Shown here: piece after piece, positions 50,341-59,606 of the stretch
Position numbering within the stretch: the first letter of the stretch is position 1
Layout: every line of letters starts with the position of its first letter
DNA from: Thermomonospora echinospora
GTDB lineage: Bacteria > Actinomycetota > Actinomycetes > Streptosporangiales > Streptosporangiaceae
DNA length: 64,000 bases
Assembly (NCBI RefSeq): GCF_900108175.1
Contig: NZ_FNVO01000010.1
Coordinates: forward strand, 216,259-280,258
Direction: 5' to 3'
Program-made: the position numbers and the translations under genes
Notes under the pieces: generated by a model
Seen by the model: the letters and a program-made list of their open reading frames with translations, nothing else
Told to the model about the DNA's origin: nothing
The model's database searches: none

Positions 50341-52788
50341 ATGGCATCGACGGACGAGTCGGCTGAGCACGCTTCCCACGAGTACGAGACCAAATGGCTT
50401 CGTGTGTGGTCCGAGCGTCCGCCCGTCCGCTTCGATATCTCCCGAGCGGATCCTGTCACCAAGGTCTACAACCTGGTGGAGTTCCCCTATCCCTCGGCAG
50501 AGGGCCTTCACGTAGGCCACGTTTACACCTACTGCGGCGCCGATGCGCTCGGCCGTTACCTGTCGATGAACGGCCGGCATGTTTTCCAGCCGATGGGCTT
50601 CGACTCGTTCGGTATTCACACCGAGAACTACGCGTTGAAGATCGGTGAGCACCCCAAGTCGGTGACCGACCGCGCCACGGCGAACTACCGCCGGCAGCTG
50701 GGCCGGGTGGGCGCCAACTGGGCCTGGGACGTGGAACTGCGCACGGACGACCCCGCCTACTACCGCTGGACGCAGTGGATCTTCCTCAAGCTCTACGAGG
50801 CCGGGCTCGCCGAGAAGCGGGAGGCGCCGGTGATCTGGTGCCCCTCCTGCCTGACGGTGCTGGCGTTCGAGCAGGTGGACGGCAACCGGTGTGAGCGGTG
50901 CGGCACCGAGGTCACCACCAAGGTGATGAAGCAGTGGTTTCTGCGGATCACCGCGTACGCCGACAAGCTGCTGGACACGCTGGACGACCTGGACTGGCCC
51001 GAGCTGTCCAAGCGCCTGCAGCGCGAATGGATGGGCCGCTCGACCGGCGCGGACGTGGTCTTCGAGGTGCAGGGCGACCCCGAGGTCCGGCTGACGGCGT
51101 TCACGACCCGGGTCGACACCCTGTTCGGTGTCACCTTCGTGGCGGTGGCGCCCGAGCACGACTACGTCAAGACGCTGATCGAGCGGGCGGCCAACGGCGT
51201 CGAGGTGGCCGAGTACGTCGCCGAGGTCGCGCAGCGCGTCGGAGCCGACCGGTACACCAACATCGGCGGTTCGGGGCGGCCGGGCATCGTCACCGACGTC
51301 ATGGCCGTCCACCCGCTCACCGGCCGGCAGGTGCCCATCGTCGTCGCCGACTACGTGCTGGCGGGCTACGGCACCGGCGTGGTGATGGGCGTGCCGGCGC
51401 ACGACGAACGGGACCACAGGTTCGCCGAGACGCTGGGCCTGCCCATCGTCACCGTGGTCGCCGCCCCCGAAGGCGAGGGCGTCACCGACGGCGCCTACCC
51501 GGGCGAGGGCGCGCTCGTCGCCTCCGAGGAGTTCACCGGGATGGGCTCCGCCGAGGCCCGTACCGCCATCGCCGCGGAGTTGCAGGCCAGGAAACTCGGC
51601 GGTGCGGTGACCCGGTACCGGCTCCAGGACTGGCTGGTCTCCCGGCAGCGTTACTGGGGCTCCCCGATCCCGATCATCTACTGCGACCGCTGCGGCACCG
51701 TACCGGTGCCCGAGTCCGACCTGCCGGTCGAACTGCCGGAGGTGGCCGAGGTCCGGCCGACGGGGACCGGGCTCTCCCCGCTGGCCGCCGTGCCGGAGTT
51801 CGTCAACACCGAGTGCCCCTCGTGCGGTGGCGAGGCCACCAGGGAGACGGACGTGTTCGACACGTTCGTCGAGTCGTCCTGGTACTTCCTGCGGTATCCG
51901 TCCCGGGACCACACCGAGGGCCCGTGGGATCCGGAGGTGACCGCGCGGATGCTGCCCGTCGACATCTACGCGGGCGGACGCGAGCACACCACCCGGCACC
52001 ACCTGTACGCGCGTTTCGTCACGCGCGCCCTGTACGACCTGGGGCTGGTGCCCTTCCCCGAGCCCTTCAAGCGGCTTCGGCTGCACGGACTGCTCATCAA
52101 GGACGGGGCCAAGATGAGCAAGAGCCGCGGCAACGTCGTCAACCCGGACGAGTACATCGACCGGGTGGGCGCCGACAGCCTCCGCACGTACCTGCTGTTC
52201 TGCGGTCCGTGGGAGGAGGGCGGTGACTTCACCGACCGCGGTCTGCACGGGATCGTCCGGTTCAACGGCCGGCTCGGCGCTCTGGTACGCACCGCCACCA
52301 GCGGCGGTCCCGGAGCCGACATGCGCCGGATCGACCGTGCCGTGTACAAGGTCGGCAAGGACATCGAGCGGCTCAAGTTCAACACGGCGATCGCCGAGAT
52401 CATGTCGCTGACCAACTGGCTGCGCGACGAGCGCAAGCGGATGACCGCCGATCAGTGGGACCAGGCGCGCCGTACGCTCGTGCTGCTGATCGCTCCCTTC
52501 GAGCCGTTCCTCGCCGAGGAACTGTGGGAGTACCTGGGCGGCGACTACTCGGTCCATCAGCAGCGCTGGCCCGCCTACGATCCCCGGGCGCTCGTCGAGG
52601 ACGAGGTCGAGTTGCCGATCCAGATCAACGGGAAGGCCCGCGGAACCGTGGTGGTGCCCGCCGACTCCGCCCAGGACGACGTGGTGGCGGCGGCGCTCAA
52701 GGTCAACTCTGTTGTCGACGCGCTCGGCGGGGCGACGCCCCGGCGGGTGGTCTACATCCCCAGGAAGATCGTCAACCTGGTGGTGTGA
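50341..52788 (+). CDS. leuS: Leucyl-tRNA synthetase, short form (probable second copy)
   Basis: 815 aa. HIGH motif as HVGH (residues 57-60) in PYPSAEGLHVGH; KMSKS at 591-595. Zinc-type clusters WCPSCLTVLAFEQVDGNRCERCG and CDRCGTVPVP/CPSCGGEATRE are present. The editing domain is there: TTRVDTLFGVTFVAVAPEHD and GTGVVMGVPAHDERDHRF keep the Thr-rich and Asp motifs. It charges tRNA-Leu. I expect the housekeeping LeuRS of actinomycetes to be some 940-960 aa, so this shorter, Firmicute-like form is probably an extra, acquired copy, perhaps an inhibitor-resistant one. Only a genome check can show that. Confidence 0.9.
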   Translation: MASTDESAEHASHEYETKWLRVWSERPPVRFDISRADPVTKVYNLVEFPYPSAEGLHVGHVYTYCGADALGRYLSMNGRHVFQPMGFDSFGIHTENYALKIGEHPKSVTDRATANYRRQLGRVGANWAWDVELRTDDPAYYRWTQWIFLKLYEAGLAEKREAPVIWCPSCLTVLAFEQVDGNRCERCGTEVTTKVMKQWFLRITAYADKLLDTLDDLDWPELSKRLQREWMGRSTGADVVFEVQGDPEVRLTAFTTRVDTLFGVTFVAVAPEHDYVKTLIERAANGVEVAEYVAEVAQRVGADRYTNIGGSGRPGIVTDVMAVHPLTGRQVPIVVADYVLAGYGTGVVMGVPAHDERDHRFAETLGLPIVTVVAAPEGEGVTDGAYPGEGALVASEEFTGMGSAEARTAIAAELQARKLGGAVTRYRLQDWLVSRQRYWGSPIPIIYCDRCGTVPVPESDLPVELPEVAEVRPTGTGLSPLAAVPEFVNTECPSCGGEATRETDVFDTFVESSWYFLRYPSRDHTEGPWDPEVTARMLPVDIYAGGREHTTRHHLYARFVTRALYDLGLVPFPEPFKRLRLHGLLIKDGAKMSKSRGNVVNPDEYIDRVGADSLRTYLLFCGPWEEGGDFTDRGLHGIVRFNGRLGALVRTATSGGPGADMRRIDRAVYKVGKDIERLKFNTAIAEIMSLTNWLRDERKRMTADQWDQARRTLVLLIAPFEPFLAEELWEYLGGDYSVHQQRWPAYDPRALVEDEVELPIQINGKARGTVVVPADSAQDDVVAAALKVNSVVDALGGATPRRVVYIPRKIVNLVV

Positions 52789-52818
52789 CGAGAGGCCGGT
52801 GAGGACGGCAGGAGACGC

Positions 52819-52839
52819 GCCGGTGCCGCAGGCACCGGC
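52819..52839 (+). terminator. Hairpin after leuS
   Basis: GCCGGTGCC (52819-52827), loop GCA, GGCACCGGC (52831-52839): perfect 9-bp stem 31 bp after the leuS stop. Confidence 0.6.
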
Positions 52840-53061
52840 GGTGTGAATCTCCCTGCTGTGCACGAGCCCGCCGTCCGGGACCGGGCGCGGGGATGGTTCC
52901 GGCGGTCGAGGTCGGCGTTCTCCAGGCTCGGAGCCGGCGATCTGCCGCCGGCGGCGCCGCCTCGGCGACCCCGGTGATCTTGTCCGGTAGGCCGTTGGCC
53001 TGCTGGAGGAGGCCGGCCGCCTGCGCTATGCCCGTTCTGTCGCCCAGCCGGAGCGCCCGCC

Positions 53062-53130
53062 GTGCCTGCGTGGGCGTGACCGCTGTGCCTGCGTGGGCGT
53101 GACCGCTGTGCCTGCGTGGGCGTGACCGCC
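53062..53130. repeat. Three tandem copies of a 23-bp unit
   Basis: Units at 53062-53084, 53085-53107 and 53108-53130, each beginning GTGCCTGCGTGGGCGTGACC; only the last base of the third differs. The unit length is not a multiple of three, and no gene covers it. It could be a minisatellite or tandem protein-binding site. Confidence 0.85.
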
Positions 53131-53330
53131 GGGCCGGGCGCGGGCGGATGCCCCCCGGCTCTGGATGCCGATTCGCTTGTCTGAGGTGCTGGGGTGCAAG
53201 TGATTCGGAGACTCCCCCTGGGCAGTGTCCGGGCGTGGCCGGGGCATCGTGCTGCTTGGGGTATACCCGCAGGTCAGAGGGCTATCTACTGGCCTGCGGT
53301 GCGGTGATGGGGCGTCTGAGGCCTGGGGCG

Positions 53331-53367
53331 TTGCTCATATGAGCAAACGGTTACGCATATGTTGCAA
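53331..53367. promoter_or_regulatory. Two CATATG-centred operators upstream of the ribose-type operon
   Basis: TTGCTCATATGAGCAA (53331-53346) is a perfect 16-bp palindrome. TTACGCATATGTTGCAA (53351-53367) is a looser copy with its CATATG centred 20 bp away, about two helical turns. They lie 55-90 bp before the binding-protein start and are the likely sites of the SorC-type regulator encoded in the operon. Confidence 0.6.
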
Positions 53368-53421
53368 GGCCATGAACTGCCTTCTTACCTTGTGACCGGC
53401 AACACAACCCGGGGAGGGCAG

Positions 53422-54402
53422 ATGCTCAGGACGTTCCTTATCGGGGTGACGGCGGTGGCCGTCACGGTCGTATCGGCGTGTTCGGTGTCCACCGGACCGG
53501 CCGGATCGTCGTCCGCCGACAAGCCCGCCGGCGACCAGGTCGTGATCGGCTTCAGCCAGGTCACCCAGCAGTCGCCGTTCTACGTCCAGCTGAAGAACGG
53601 GGCGCAGCAGGCGGCCGACAAGGCGGGGGCGAAGCTGCTCTTCGCGGACGCCAACGGCGACGTCACCAAGCAGAACAACGACATCCAGGACCTCATCACC
53701 CGCGGTGTGGACGTCCTGCTGATCAACCCGGTCGACCCGAAGGGCGTGGCCGCCGGGATCGCGGCGGCCAAGGCGGCGGACATCCCGGTCATCACGGTCG
53801 ACCGGCCGGTGCCCTCGGGCGCGGCGTCGCATGTCGGGCGCGACAACGTGAAGATGGGCGAACTGGTCGGCGAGCGGGTCGCGCAGGCCCTGGGCGACGC
53901 CGGCGGGAAGGTCATCGAGATCCAGGGCGACGCCGGCGGCGCGGTCGCACGGGACCGTTCCAAGGGCTTTCACCAGGGCGTGGCCGGCAACTCCAAGATC
54001 AAGATCGTGCAGGGCCCCTACTGCGACTACCTGCGGGCCAAGGCCGTCACCGCCATGCAGGACCTGCTGCAGGCCAACCCCGACGTCAAGGCCGTGTACG
54101 CGCACAACGACGACATGGCCATGGGGGCGCTCCAGGTGCTCCGCGAGAACCGCCGCACCGACGTCAAGGTCGCCGGGGTCGACGGCCTCATGGAGGCGGT
54201 GAAGGCGATGCCGGACGGCCAGTACGTCGCCACCGCGCTCAACGACCCCATCGGCGAGGGCGAACTGGCCGCACAGACCGCGATCAAGGCGGCGCGCGGC
54301 GAGCAGGTGCAGGCCTCCATCGACGCCGGAACGGCCCTAGTCGGCCCGGCCGACGCCACCAAGTACGTCGGCGACACCGTGTTCGCCCAGTCGTCCTCCT
54401 GA
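53422..54402 (+). CDS. Ribose-type sugar-binding lipoprotein (CUT2 class)
   Basis: 326 aa with lipobox VSAC (Cys20). The type I sugar-receptor fold is shown by VVIGFSQVTQQSPFYVQLKNGAQQAADKAGAKLLFADANGDVTKQNNDIQDLITRGVDVLLINPVDPKG (periplasmic-binding-protein 4 family) and later VYAHNDDMAMGALQVL. It is the first gene of the operon; the ATPase and permease are further downstream. GGGGAGGG supports ATG 53422. Ligand: a pentose, polyol or similar sugar. Confidence 0.85.
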   Translation: MLRTFLIGVTAVAVTVVSACSVSTGPAGSSSADKPAGDQVVIGFSQVTQQSPFYVQLKNGAQQAADKAGAKLLFADANGDVTKQNNDIQDLITRGVDVLLINPVDPKGVAAGIAAAKAADIPVITVDRPVPSGAASHVGRDNVKMGELVGERVAQALGDAGGKVIEIQGDAGGAVARDRSKGFHQGVAGNSKIKIVQGPYCDYLRAKAVTAMQDLLQANPDVKAVYAHNDDMAMGALQVLRENRRTDVKVAGVDGLMEAVKAMPDGQYVATALNDPIGEGELAAQTAIKAARGEQVQASIDAGTALVGPADATKYVGDTVFAQSSS

Positions 54403-54532
54403 CCCCGGCCACCTCCGGCGGCTCCCGCGGCCGGGCGGGTACCGCGCCGCATGCCACTGCGGCGCCCCGGCACCGGATGGGCGAGCCGCCGGGGGACCGG
54501 CTCACTCTCCAAGCGCAGCAGAAAGGAAGATC

Positions 54533-55579
54533 GTGCCTGAGAAAATGCTCGCGGCGGTCCTGCACACCCCCGGCGACATCCGCGTCGAGGAGGTGTCCAG
54601 GCCCGAGCCCGGTCCGGGCGAGGCGCTCGTGCGGGTCGAGGCGTGCGGGGTCTGCGGGTCCGACATCGCCCGCATGCTGAGCGCGGGGGCGCACCAGATG
54701 CCGGTGATCTGCGGCCACGAGTTCTCCGGCCGCGTGGTGGCGGCCGGGTCCGACGTGACCGGGGCGGCCGAGGGCGACCTGGTGTCCGTGCCGCCGCTGA
54801 TCCCGTGCCGCAAGTGCGCCGAGTGCCAGCGCGGCCGGTTCAGCCTGTGCCTCGACTACGACTACTTCGGCAGCCGCCGTGACGGCGCTTATGCCGAGTA
54901 CGTCACCGTCCCGTCCGGCAACCTGTTCAAGGTCCCCGAGAAGGTGACGCCCGAGGCCGCCGCCATGATGGACCCGGCGGCGATCGCGCTGCACGCCATC
55001 TGGCGCACCAGGCTGGGCATCGGGCACCGGGTGGCGGTCATCGGCGCCGGCCCCATCGGCCTGTTCGCCATCCAGTGGGCCCGCCTGGCCGGCGCGTCCG
55101 AGGTGCTGGCGATCGACCTGAACGACCAGAAGCTCGCGATGGCCGCCGAGGCCGGCGCCACCCAGACCGCCACCCGGGCCGAGGACGCGCGGGAACTGGC
55201 CGGGGACGGCTACGACGTCGTGGTCGAGTCCGCCGGCAGCCCGGCGACCGTCGACCTGGCGGCGTCGCTGTGCGCGCGGCACGGGGAAGCGGTGTTCATC
55301 GGCATCCCGCACGCCCCGATCGAGTTCGCCAAGGAGACCTTCAACGCCTTCCTGCGCCGGGAGATCACCCTGCACGGCGCCTGGAACTCCTTCTCGGCCC
55401 CGTTCCCCGGCCGGGAGTGGCGGGCGGTCGCCGACGCGATGGCCTCCGGCGCGCTGCGCTGGGAGTTCATGATCACCCACCGGCTGGGCCTGGACGCGCT
55501 GCCGGAGACCATGCGGCGGCTGGGGGACCGTTCCATCTTCAGCTCCAAGGTGCTGTTCCGGCCAGGAGACAGGGTGTGA
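54533..55579 (+). CDS. Zinc-dependent polyol/sugar-alcohol dehydrogenase (MDR family)
   Basis: 348 aa. Catalytic zinc ligands Cys41, His62, Glu63 (GHE) and structural cysteines 92, 95, 98, 106 are all present; GAGPIG is the NAD(H) motif. The sequence resembles sorbitol and galactitol-1-phosphate dehydrogenases. It probably oxidises the imported polyol or its phosphate to a ketose. GTG 54533 has AAAGGAAG upstream. It is 130 bp after the binding-protein gene. Confidence 0.85.
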   Translation: MPEKMLAAVLHTPGDIRVEEVSRPEPGPGEALVRVEACGVCGSDIARMLSAGAHQMPVICGHEFSGRVVAAGSDVTGAAEGDLVSVPPLIPCRKCAECQRGRFSLCLDYDYFGSRRDGAYAEYVTVPSGNLFKVPEKVTPEAAAMMDPAAIALHAIWRTRLGIGHRVAVIGAGPIGLFAIQWARLAGASEVLAIDLNDQKLAMAAEAGATQTATRAEDARELAGDGYDVVVESAGSPATVDLAASLCARHGEAVFIGIPHAPIEFAKETFNAFLRREITLHGAWNSFSAPFPGREWRAVADAMASGALRWEFMITHRLGLDALPETMRRLGDRSIFSSKVLFRPGDRV

Positions 55580-55628
55580 CCGGGCCGTTCATCGCAGTGC
55601 CGGGCCAGGCGGCCGGACGGGAGGAAAC

Positions 55629-57176
55629 GTGAGCGCGCTGCTGGGGATCGACCTGGGCACCGAGGGGGCGCGGGTCGCCGTCTTCACCGGCGACGGCACC
55701 GTACTCGGCACCGGCCGGCACGGGTACCCCACCCGCTACCCCCGGCCCGGCTGGGCCGAGCAGGACCCCGAGGACTGGTGGCGCGCCGTCGTACGGGCCA
55801 CCCGGGCGGCGCTCACCGAGGCGGGCGACCCCGAGGTGGCCGGAGTCGCGGTGGCCACCACCGCGTCGACGGTCGTCGCCTGCGACGACGCCGGCCGCCC
55901 GCTCCGCCCGGCCATCCTGTGGATGGACGGGCGGGCCGGCGCCGAGTCCGAGCTGACCGGGCGGACCGGTCACGAGGTGCTGCGGTACTCCGGAGGCTCG
56001 GACGCCGTCGAGTGGCTGGTGCCCAAGGCGATGTGGCTGGCCCGCCACGAGAGGCGGACCTACGAGCGGGCGGCGCGCATCGTCGAGGCCGTCGACTACC
56101 TGACCTGGCGGCTCACCGGCACGTGGACGGCCACCCGGATGAACGCCGTGTGCAAGTCCAACCACGATCCGCGCGGCACGGGCTATCCCGCCGAGCTGTA
56201 CGCCCTGCTCGGCGTCCCCGACCTGGTCAAGAAGCTGCCGCCCACGGTGCTGCCGGTCGGTGCGGTGGCCGGCGAGGCGACCGACGCCGCCCGCGCCGAA
56301 CTGGGCCTGCGGGGCCGTCCGGCGGTCGCGGTCGGCGGCATCGACGCCCACCTGTCGCTGCTGGCCACCGGGGGCCTGGCGCCCGGCCGCCTGTCGGTGG
56401 TGTGCGGCACGTCCAACGCCTTCGTCGCCGAGATCGACGAGCCGGTGTTCACCCCCGCCATCTGGGGCCCGTACCCCGACGCCCTGCGCACCGGGTACTG
56501 GCTGGTGGAGGGAGGCCAGGTCTCGGCGGGCTCGGTGCTGCGCTGGATGAGCGAGGACCTGCTCGGCTACACCCGCGAGCGGCTGCCCGAGCTGTGCGAG
56601 GAGGCCGGGCGGGTCGGCCCCGGCGAGCACGGGCTGACCGTCCTGGACTACTTCATGGGCAACCGGACGCCGCTGCGCGACCCCGGGCTGCGCGGCGCGG
56701 TGCTCGGCCTCACCCTCGGCACCACCCCGGCCCAGCTCTACCGGGCCGCCGTGGAGGGCGTCGCGTACGGCACCCGCCAGGTGCTGGAGTCGTTCCTGGA
56801 CGCCGGAGTCCCGGTGGAGGAGATCTACGTCTCCGGCGGCATCCGGCACAACCCGCTGTGGCTGCAGACCACCGCCGACGTGCTGGGGCGTCCGCTGCGG
56901 CTGGTGGGCCGGCCGGACGGGGCCGGCGGCGCGGGCGACAACCTCACGCTGCGGGCCTGCGCGGTGATCGCCGCGACCGCCGTCGGCGCCCAGCCCGACC
57001 TGGCCACCGCCGCCGCGGCCTTCACCCCGGTCACCACCTTGGTCGAGCCGTCGGCGCAGGCCGGGCACACGGCGGCCTACGACGAGGGCTACGCCCTGTA
57101 CCGGCAGGCCACCCAGGACACCCGCGAGGTGTCCCACCGGCTCGGCCGCCCCTGGGGAGAGCGCGATGACGGCTGA
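55629..57176 (+). CDS. FGGY-family carbohydrate kinase
   Basis: 515 aa. GIDLGTEGARVAVF at the N-terminus and VSGGIRHNPLWLQTTADVLGRP near the C-terminus are FGGY ATPase motifs. LDYFMGNRTPLRDP resembles the ribulokinase-like subgroup. It should phosphorylate the ketose made by the dehydrogenase, although the sugar is not identified. GTG 55629 starts it; it overlaps the regulator gene by 11 bp. Confidence 0.85.
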   Translation: MSALLGIDLGTEGARVAVFTGDGTVLGTGRHGYPTRYPRPGWAEQDPEDWWRAVVRATRAALTEAGDPEVAGVAVATTASTVVACDDAGRPLRPAILWMDGRAGAESELTGRTGHEVLRYSGGSDAVEWLVPKAMWLARHERRTYERAARIVEAVDYLTWRLTGTWTATRMNAVCKSNHDPRGTGYPAELYALLGVPDLVKKLPPTVLPVGAVAGEATDAARAELGLRGRPAVAVGGIDAHLSLLATGGLAPGRLSVVCGTSNAFVAEIDEPVFTPAIWGPYPDALRTGYWLVEGGQVSAGSVLRWMSEDLLGYTRERLPELCEEAGRVGPGEHGLTVLDYFMGNRTPLRDPGLRGAVLGLTLGTTPAQLYRAAVEGVAYGTRQVLESFLDAGVPVEEIYVSGGIRHNPLWLQTTADVLGRPLRLVGRPDGAGGAGDNLTLRACAVIAATAVGAQPDLATAAAAFTPVTTLVEPSAQAGHTAAYDEGYALYRQATQDTREVSHRLGRPWGERDDG

Positions 57177-58122
57177 CGACCCCGAGTACGAGGCCCTGCT
57201 GCTGCGGGTCGCCGAGATGTACTACGAGGGCGACCAGACCCAGGAGCAGATCGGCCGGAAGCTGCACCTGACCCGCTGGAAGGTCGGGCGGCTGCTGTCG
57301 GAGGCCCGCGCCGTCGGCATCGTCCGGATCGAGATCGTCCACCCGCGCCACCGCCTGCACACGCAGGAGAAGGCGCTGACCGAACGCTACGGGCTCCGCG
57401 ACGCCGTCGTGGTGCCCGCCGACGGGGCGGCCGACGACCTCGAACTGCGCGACCGGGTGGCGGGTGCGGCGGCGCACTACCTGGCCGACCTCAGCCCGGC
57501 GCCGCGCACCCTCGGCGTCTCCTGGGGCCGCACCCTGGACGCGGTCGCCGCGCACATCCAGCCCGGCTGGGCCCGGGGCGTGCACGTCGTCCAGGTGAAC
57601 GGCGGCCTCAGCCGATCCCGGCGGCCCACCTCGGCGTCCGACATGGCCAGCCGCCTGGCCCACCACGGCGGCGGCACGGTGACCCTGCTGTCCGTCCCGG
57701 CGATCGTGGAGCAGGACGCCACCCGCCGGGTCCTAGAGAACGACCGGTCGGTGGCGGGCGTGCTGGACCTGGCCCGGCACTGCGGCGCCTACCTGTTCAG
57801 CCCCGGCGCGCTGTCGCGCGACTCGGTCCTGGTGGAGTCCGGCTACCTGACCGCCAAGGACGTCACCACCCTCGCCGACGCGCAAGGCGTGGGCGACGTG
57901 GTCGGCCGGTTCATCGACGCCGAGGGCCACATCGTCTGGGACGAACTGGACCGCCGCACCCTCGGCGTCACCCTGGACGACCTGCGCAACGGCAACTGGT
58001 CCATCGCGGTGGTCGCCGGAGCGGCCAAGCACCGCGTGTCCCGGGCGGTGGTGGCCAGCCGGATCTGCAACGTCCTGATCACCGACCAGCACACCGCCGC
58101 CCACCTGCTGGAGGCCTCATGA
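57166..58122 (+). CDS. SorC/DeoR-type sugar-responsive regulator
   Basis: 318 aa. The N-terminal HTH (LLLRVAEMYYEGDQTQEQIGRKLHLTRWKVGRLLSEARAVGIVRIEI) and sugar-phosphate-binding C-terminal domain (LGVSWGRTLDAVAAHI) are typical of SorC regulators. Effectors in the family are sugar phosphates, which fits a kinase in the operon. Likely sites are the CATATG palindromes at 53331-53367. It overlaps the genes on both sides. Confidence 0.85.
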   Translation: MTADDPEYEALLLRVAEMYYEGDQTQEQIGRKLHLTRWKVGRLLSEARAVGIVRIEIVHPRHRLHTQEKALTERYGLRDAVVVPADGAADDLELRDRVAGAAAHYLADLSPAPRTLGVSWGRTLDAVAAHIQPGWARGVHVVQVNGGLSRSRRPTSASDMASRLAHHGGGTVTLLSVPAIVEQDATRRVLENDRSVAGVLDLARHCGAYLFSPGALSRDSVLVESGYLTAKDVTTLADAQGVGDVVGRFIDAEGHIVWDELDRRTLGVTLDDLRNGNWSIAVVAGAAKHRVSRAVVASRICNVLITDQHTAAHLLEAS

Positions 58123-59606
58123 GCGAGCCGCAGACCCCGCTGCTGGAGATGCGGGGGATCGTCAAGCGCTTCCCGGGCACCCTCGCCTGCGACGGCGCGA
58201 GCCTGTCAGTCCGCGCGGGGGAGGTGCACTGCCTGCTCGGCGAGAACGGCGCGGGCAAGAGCACCCTGATGAAGATCCTCGCCGGGTCGTACCGGCCCGA
58301 CGAGGGCGAGATCACGCTGGCCGGCCGGCCGCTGCGCTGCACCAGCCCGCAGGACGGCCTCGCCGCCGGCATCAGCGTCATCTACCAGGAACTGGACCTG
58401 GCCCCCGACCTGACCGTCGCGCAGAACCTCTTCCTCGGGCGGGCGCCGGCGCGCGGCCCGTTCGTCCGCCGGCGGGCCCGCTCGGCGGCGGCGGCCGAGG
58501 CCATCCGCCGGGTCGGCGGCACGTTCTCCCCCGAGGACCGGGTGCGCGACCTGCCCATCGCCGCCCAGCAGCTCACCGCCATCGCCAAGGCGCTGACCAT
58601 GGACGCCAGGGTCATCGTCATGGACGAGCCCTCCGCCACGCTGGGCGAACGCGATCTGGAGGTGGTGTTCTCGGTCATCCGGGACCTGGCGGCGGAGGGA
58701 CGCGCGATCATCTACATCTCGCACCGGCTGGACGAGGTGTCGCACATCGGCGACCGGGCCACCGTGCTGCGCGACGGGCGCGACGTCGGGGTGTTCGACC
58801 TGGCCACGACCAGCCACGACGAACTGGTCGGCGCGATGATCGGCCAGGCCCGCGAACTGGTCCGCCGGGCGGACCGGCCCGAGCCCACCGGCGCGCCGCG
58901 GCTGTCGATCGAGCACGTCACGGTCGGCGACATCCTGGACGTCTCCGGCATCGACGTCCGGCCCGGCGAGATCGTCGGCCTGGCGGGCCTGGCCGGGGCC
59001 GGGCGCACCACGCTGCTGGCCGCCCTGTTCGGCGCGGTGCGCGGCGAGGTCAGGGCCCGGCTGGACGGCAGGCCGCTCCCGGTCGCCGGACCGCGCACCG
59101 CCGTCCGCAACGGGCTGGCGCTCGTCCCCGAGAGCCGTAAGGAACAGGGCCTCTTCCTCGGGCTCGGCGTCGCCCGCAACGCGGCCATCGCCGCGCATGG
59201 GCTGGTGGCGCCCCGTACGCGCGGCCGGAAGAAGACCGCCCCCGTCCTCACCGGGCTGGGCGTCAAGCACGCCTCGCCCGAGCAGCCGGTCGGCCAGCTG
59301 TCCGGCGGCAACCAGCAGAAGGTCGTACTGGCCAAGTGGATCACCCGTGGCATGCGGGTGCTGCTGCTGGACGAGCCCACCCGCGGGCTGGACATCGGCG
59401 CCAAGGCCGACCTGTACCGCCAGGTGCGCCGGCTCGCCGACGACGGTGTCGCGGTGCTGCTGGCCAGCAGCGAGCTCGCCGAGCTGACCGCGCACGCCGA
59501 CACCGTCTGGGTGCTCCACGAGGGCCGCAACGTCGCGCGGTTCGACCCCCGGACCACCCCTGAGGCCGACATCGCCCACACCGTCATCACTGGAGCCAAG
59601 CCATGA
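58119..59606 (+). CDS. Ribose-type ABC transporter ATP-binding protein (duplicated ATPase)
   Basis: 495 aa with two ATPase halves. The first has GENGAGKS and a signature-like LPIAAQQLTAIAKAL with VIVMDEPSA; the second has GLAGAGRT, LSGGNQQKVVLAKWI and VLLLDEPTRGLDIG. This is the RbsA/XylG organisation. It overlaps the regulator and permease genes by ATGA. Confidence 0.88.
   Translation: MSEPQTPLLEMRGIVKRFPGTLACDGASLSVRAGEVHCLLGENGAGKSTLMKILAGSYRPDEGEITLAGRPLRCTSPQDGLAAGISVIYQELDLAPDLTVAQNLFLGRAPARGPFVRRRARSAAAAEAIRRVGGTFSPEDRVRDLPIAAQQLTAIAKALTMDARVIVMDEPSATLGERDLEVVFSVIRDLAAEGRAIIYISHRLDEVSHIGDRATVLRDGRDVGVFDLATTSHDELVGAMIGQARELVRRADRPEPTGAPRLSIEHVTVGDILDVSGIDVRPGEIVGLAGLAGAGRTTLLAALFGAVRGEVRARLDGRPLPVAGPRTAVRNGLALVPESRKEQGLFLGLGVARNAAIAAHGLVAPRTRGRKKTAPVLTGLGVKHASPEQPVGQLSGGNQQKVVLAKWITRGMRVLLLDEPTRGLDIGAKADLYRQVRRLADDGVAVLLASSELAELTAHADTVWVLHEGRNVARFDPRTTPEADIAHTVITGAKP

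Larger units (their letters stand above)
52789..53330. other. Long intergenic stretch, no gene recognised
   Basis: Between leuS and the sugar operon's operators lie some 540 bp without a supported gene. They hold the leuS hairpin, a triple tandem repeat and small frames with no codon bias. The sequence from 53150 to 53330 is less GC-rich and may be a gene remnant, but I cannot identify it. Confidence 0.5.
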
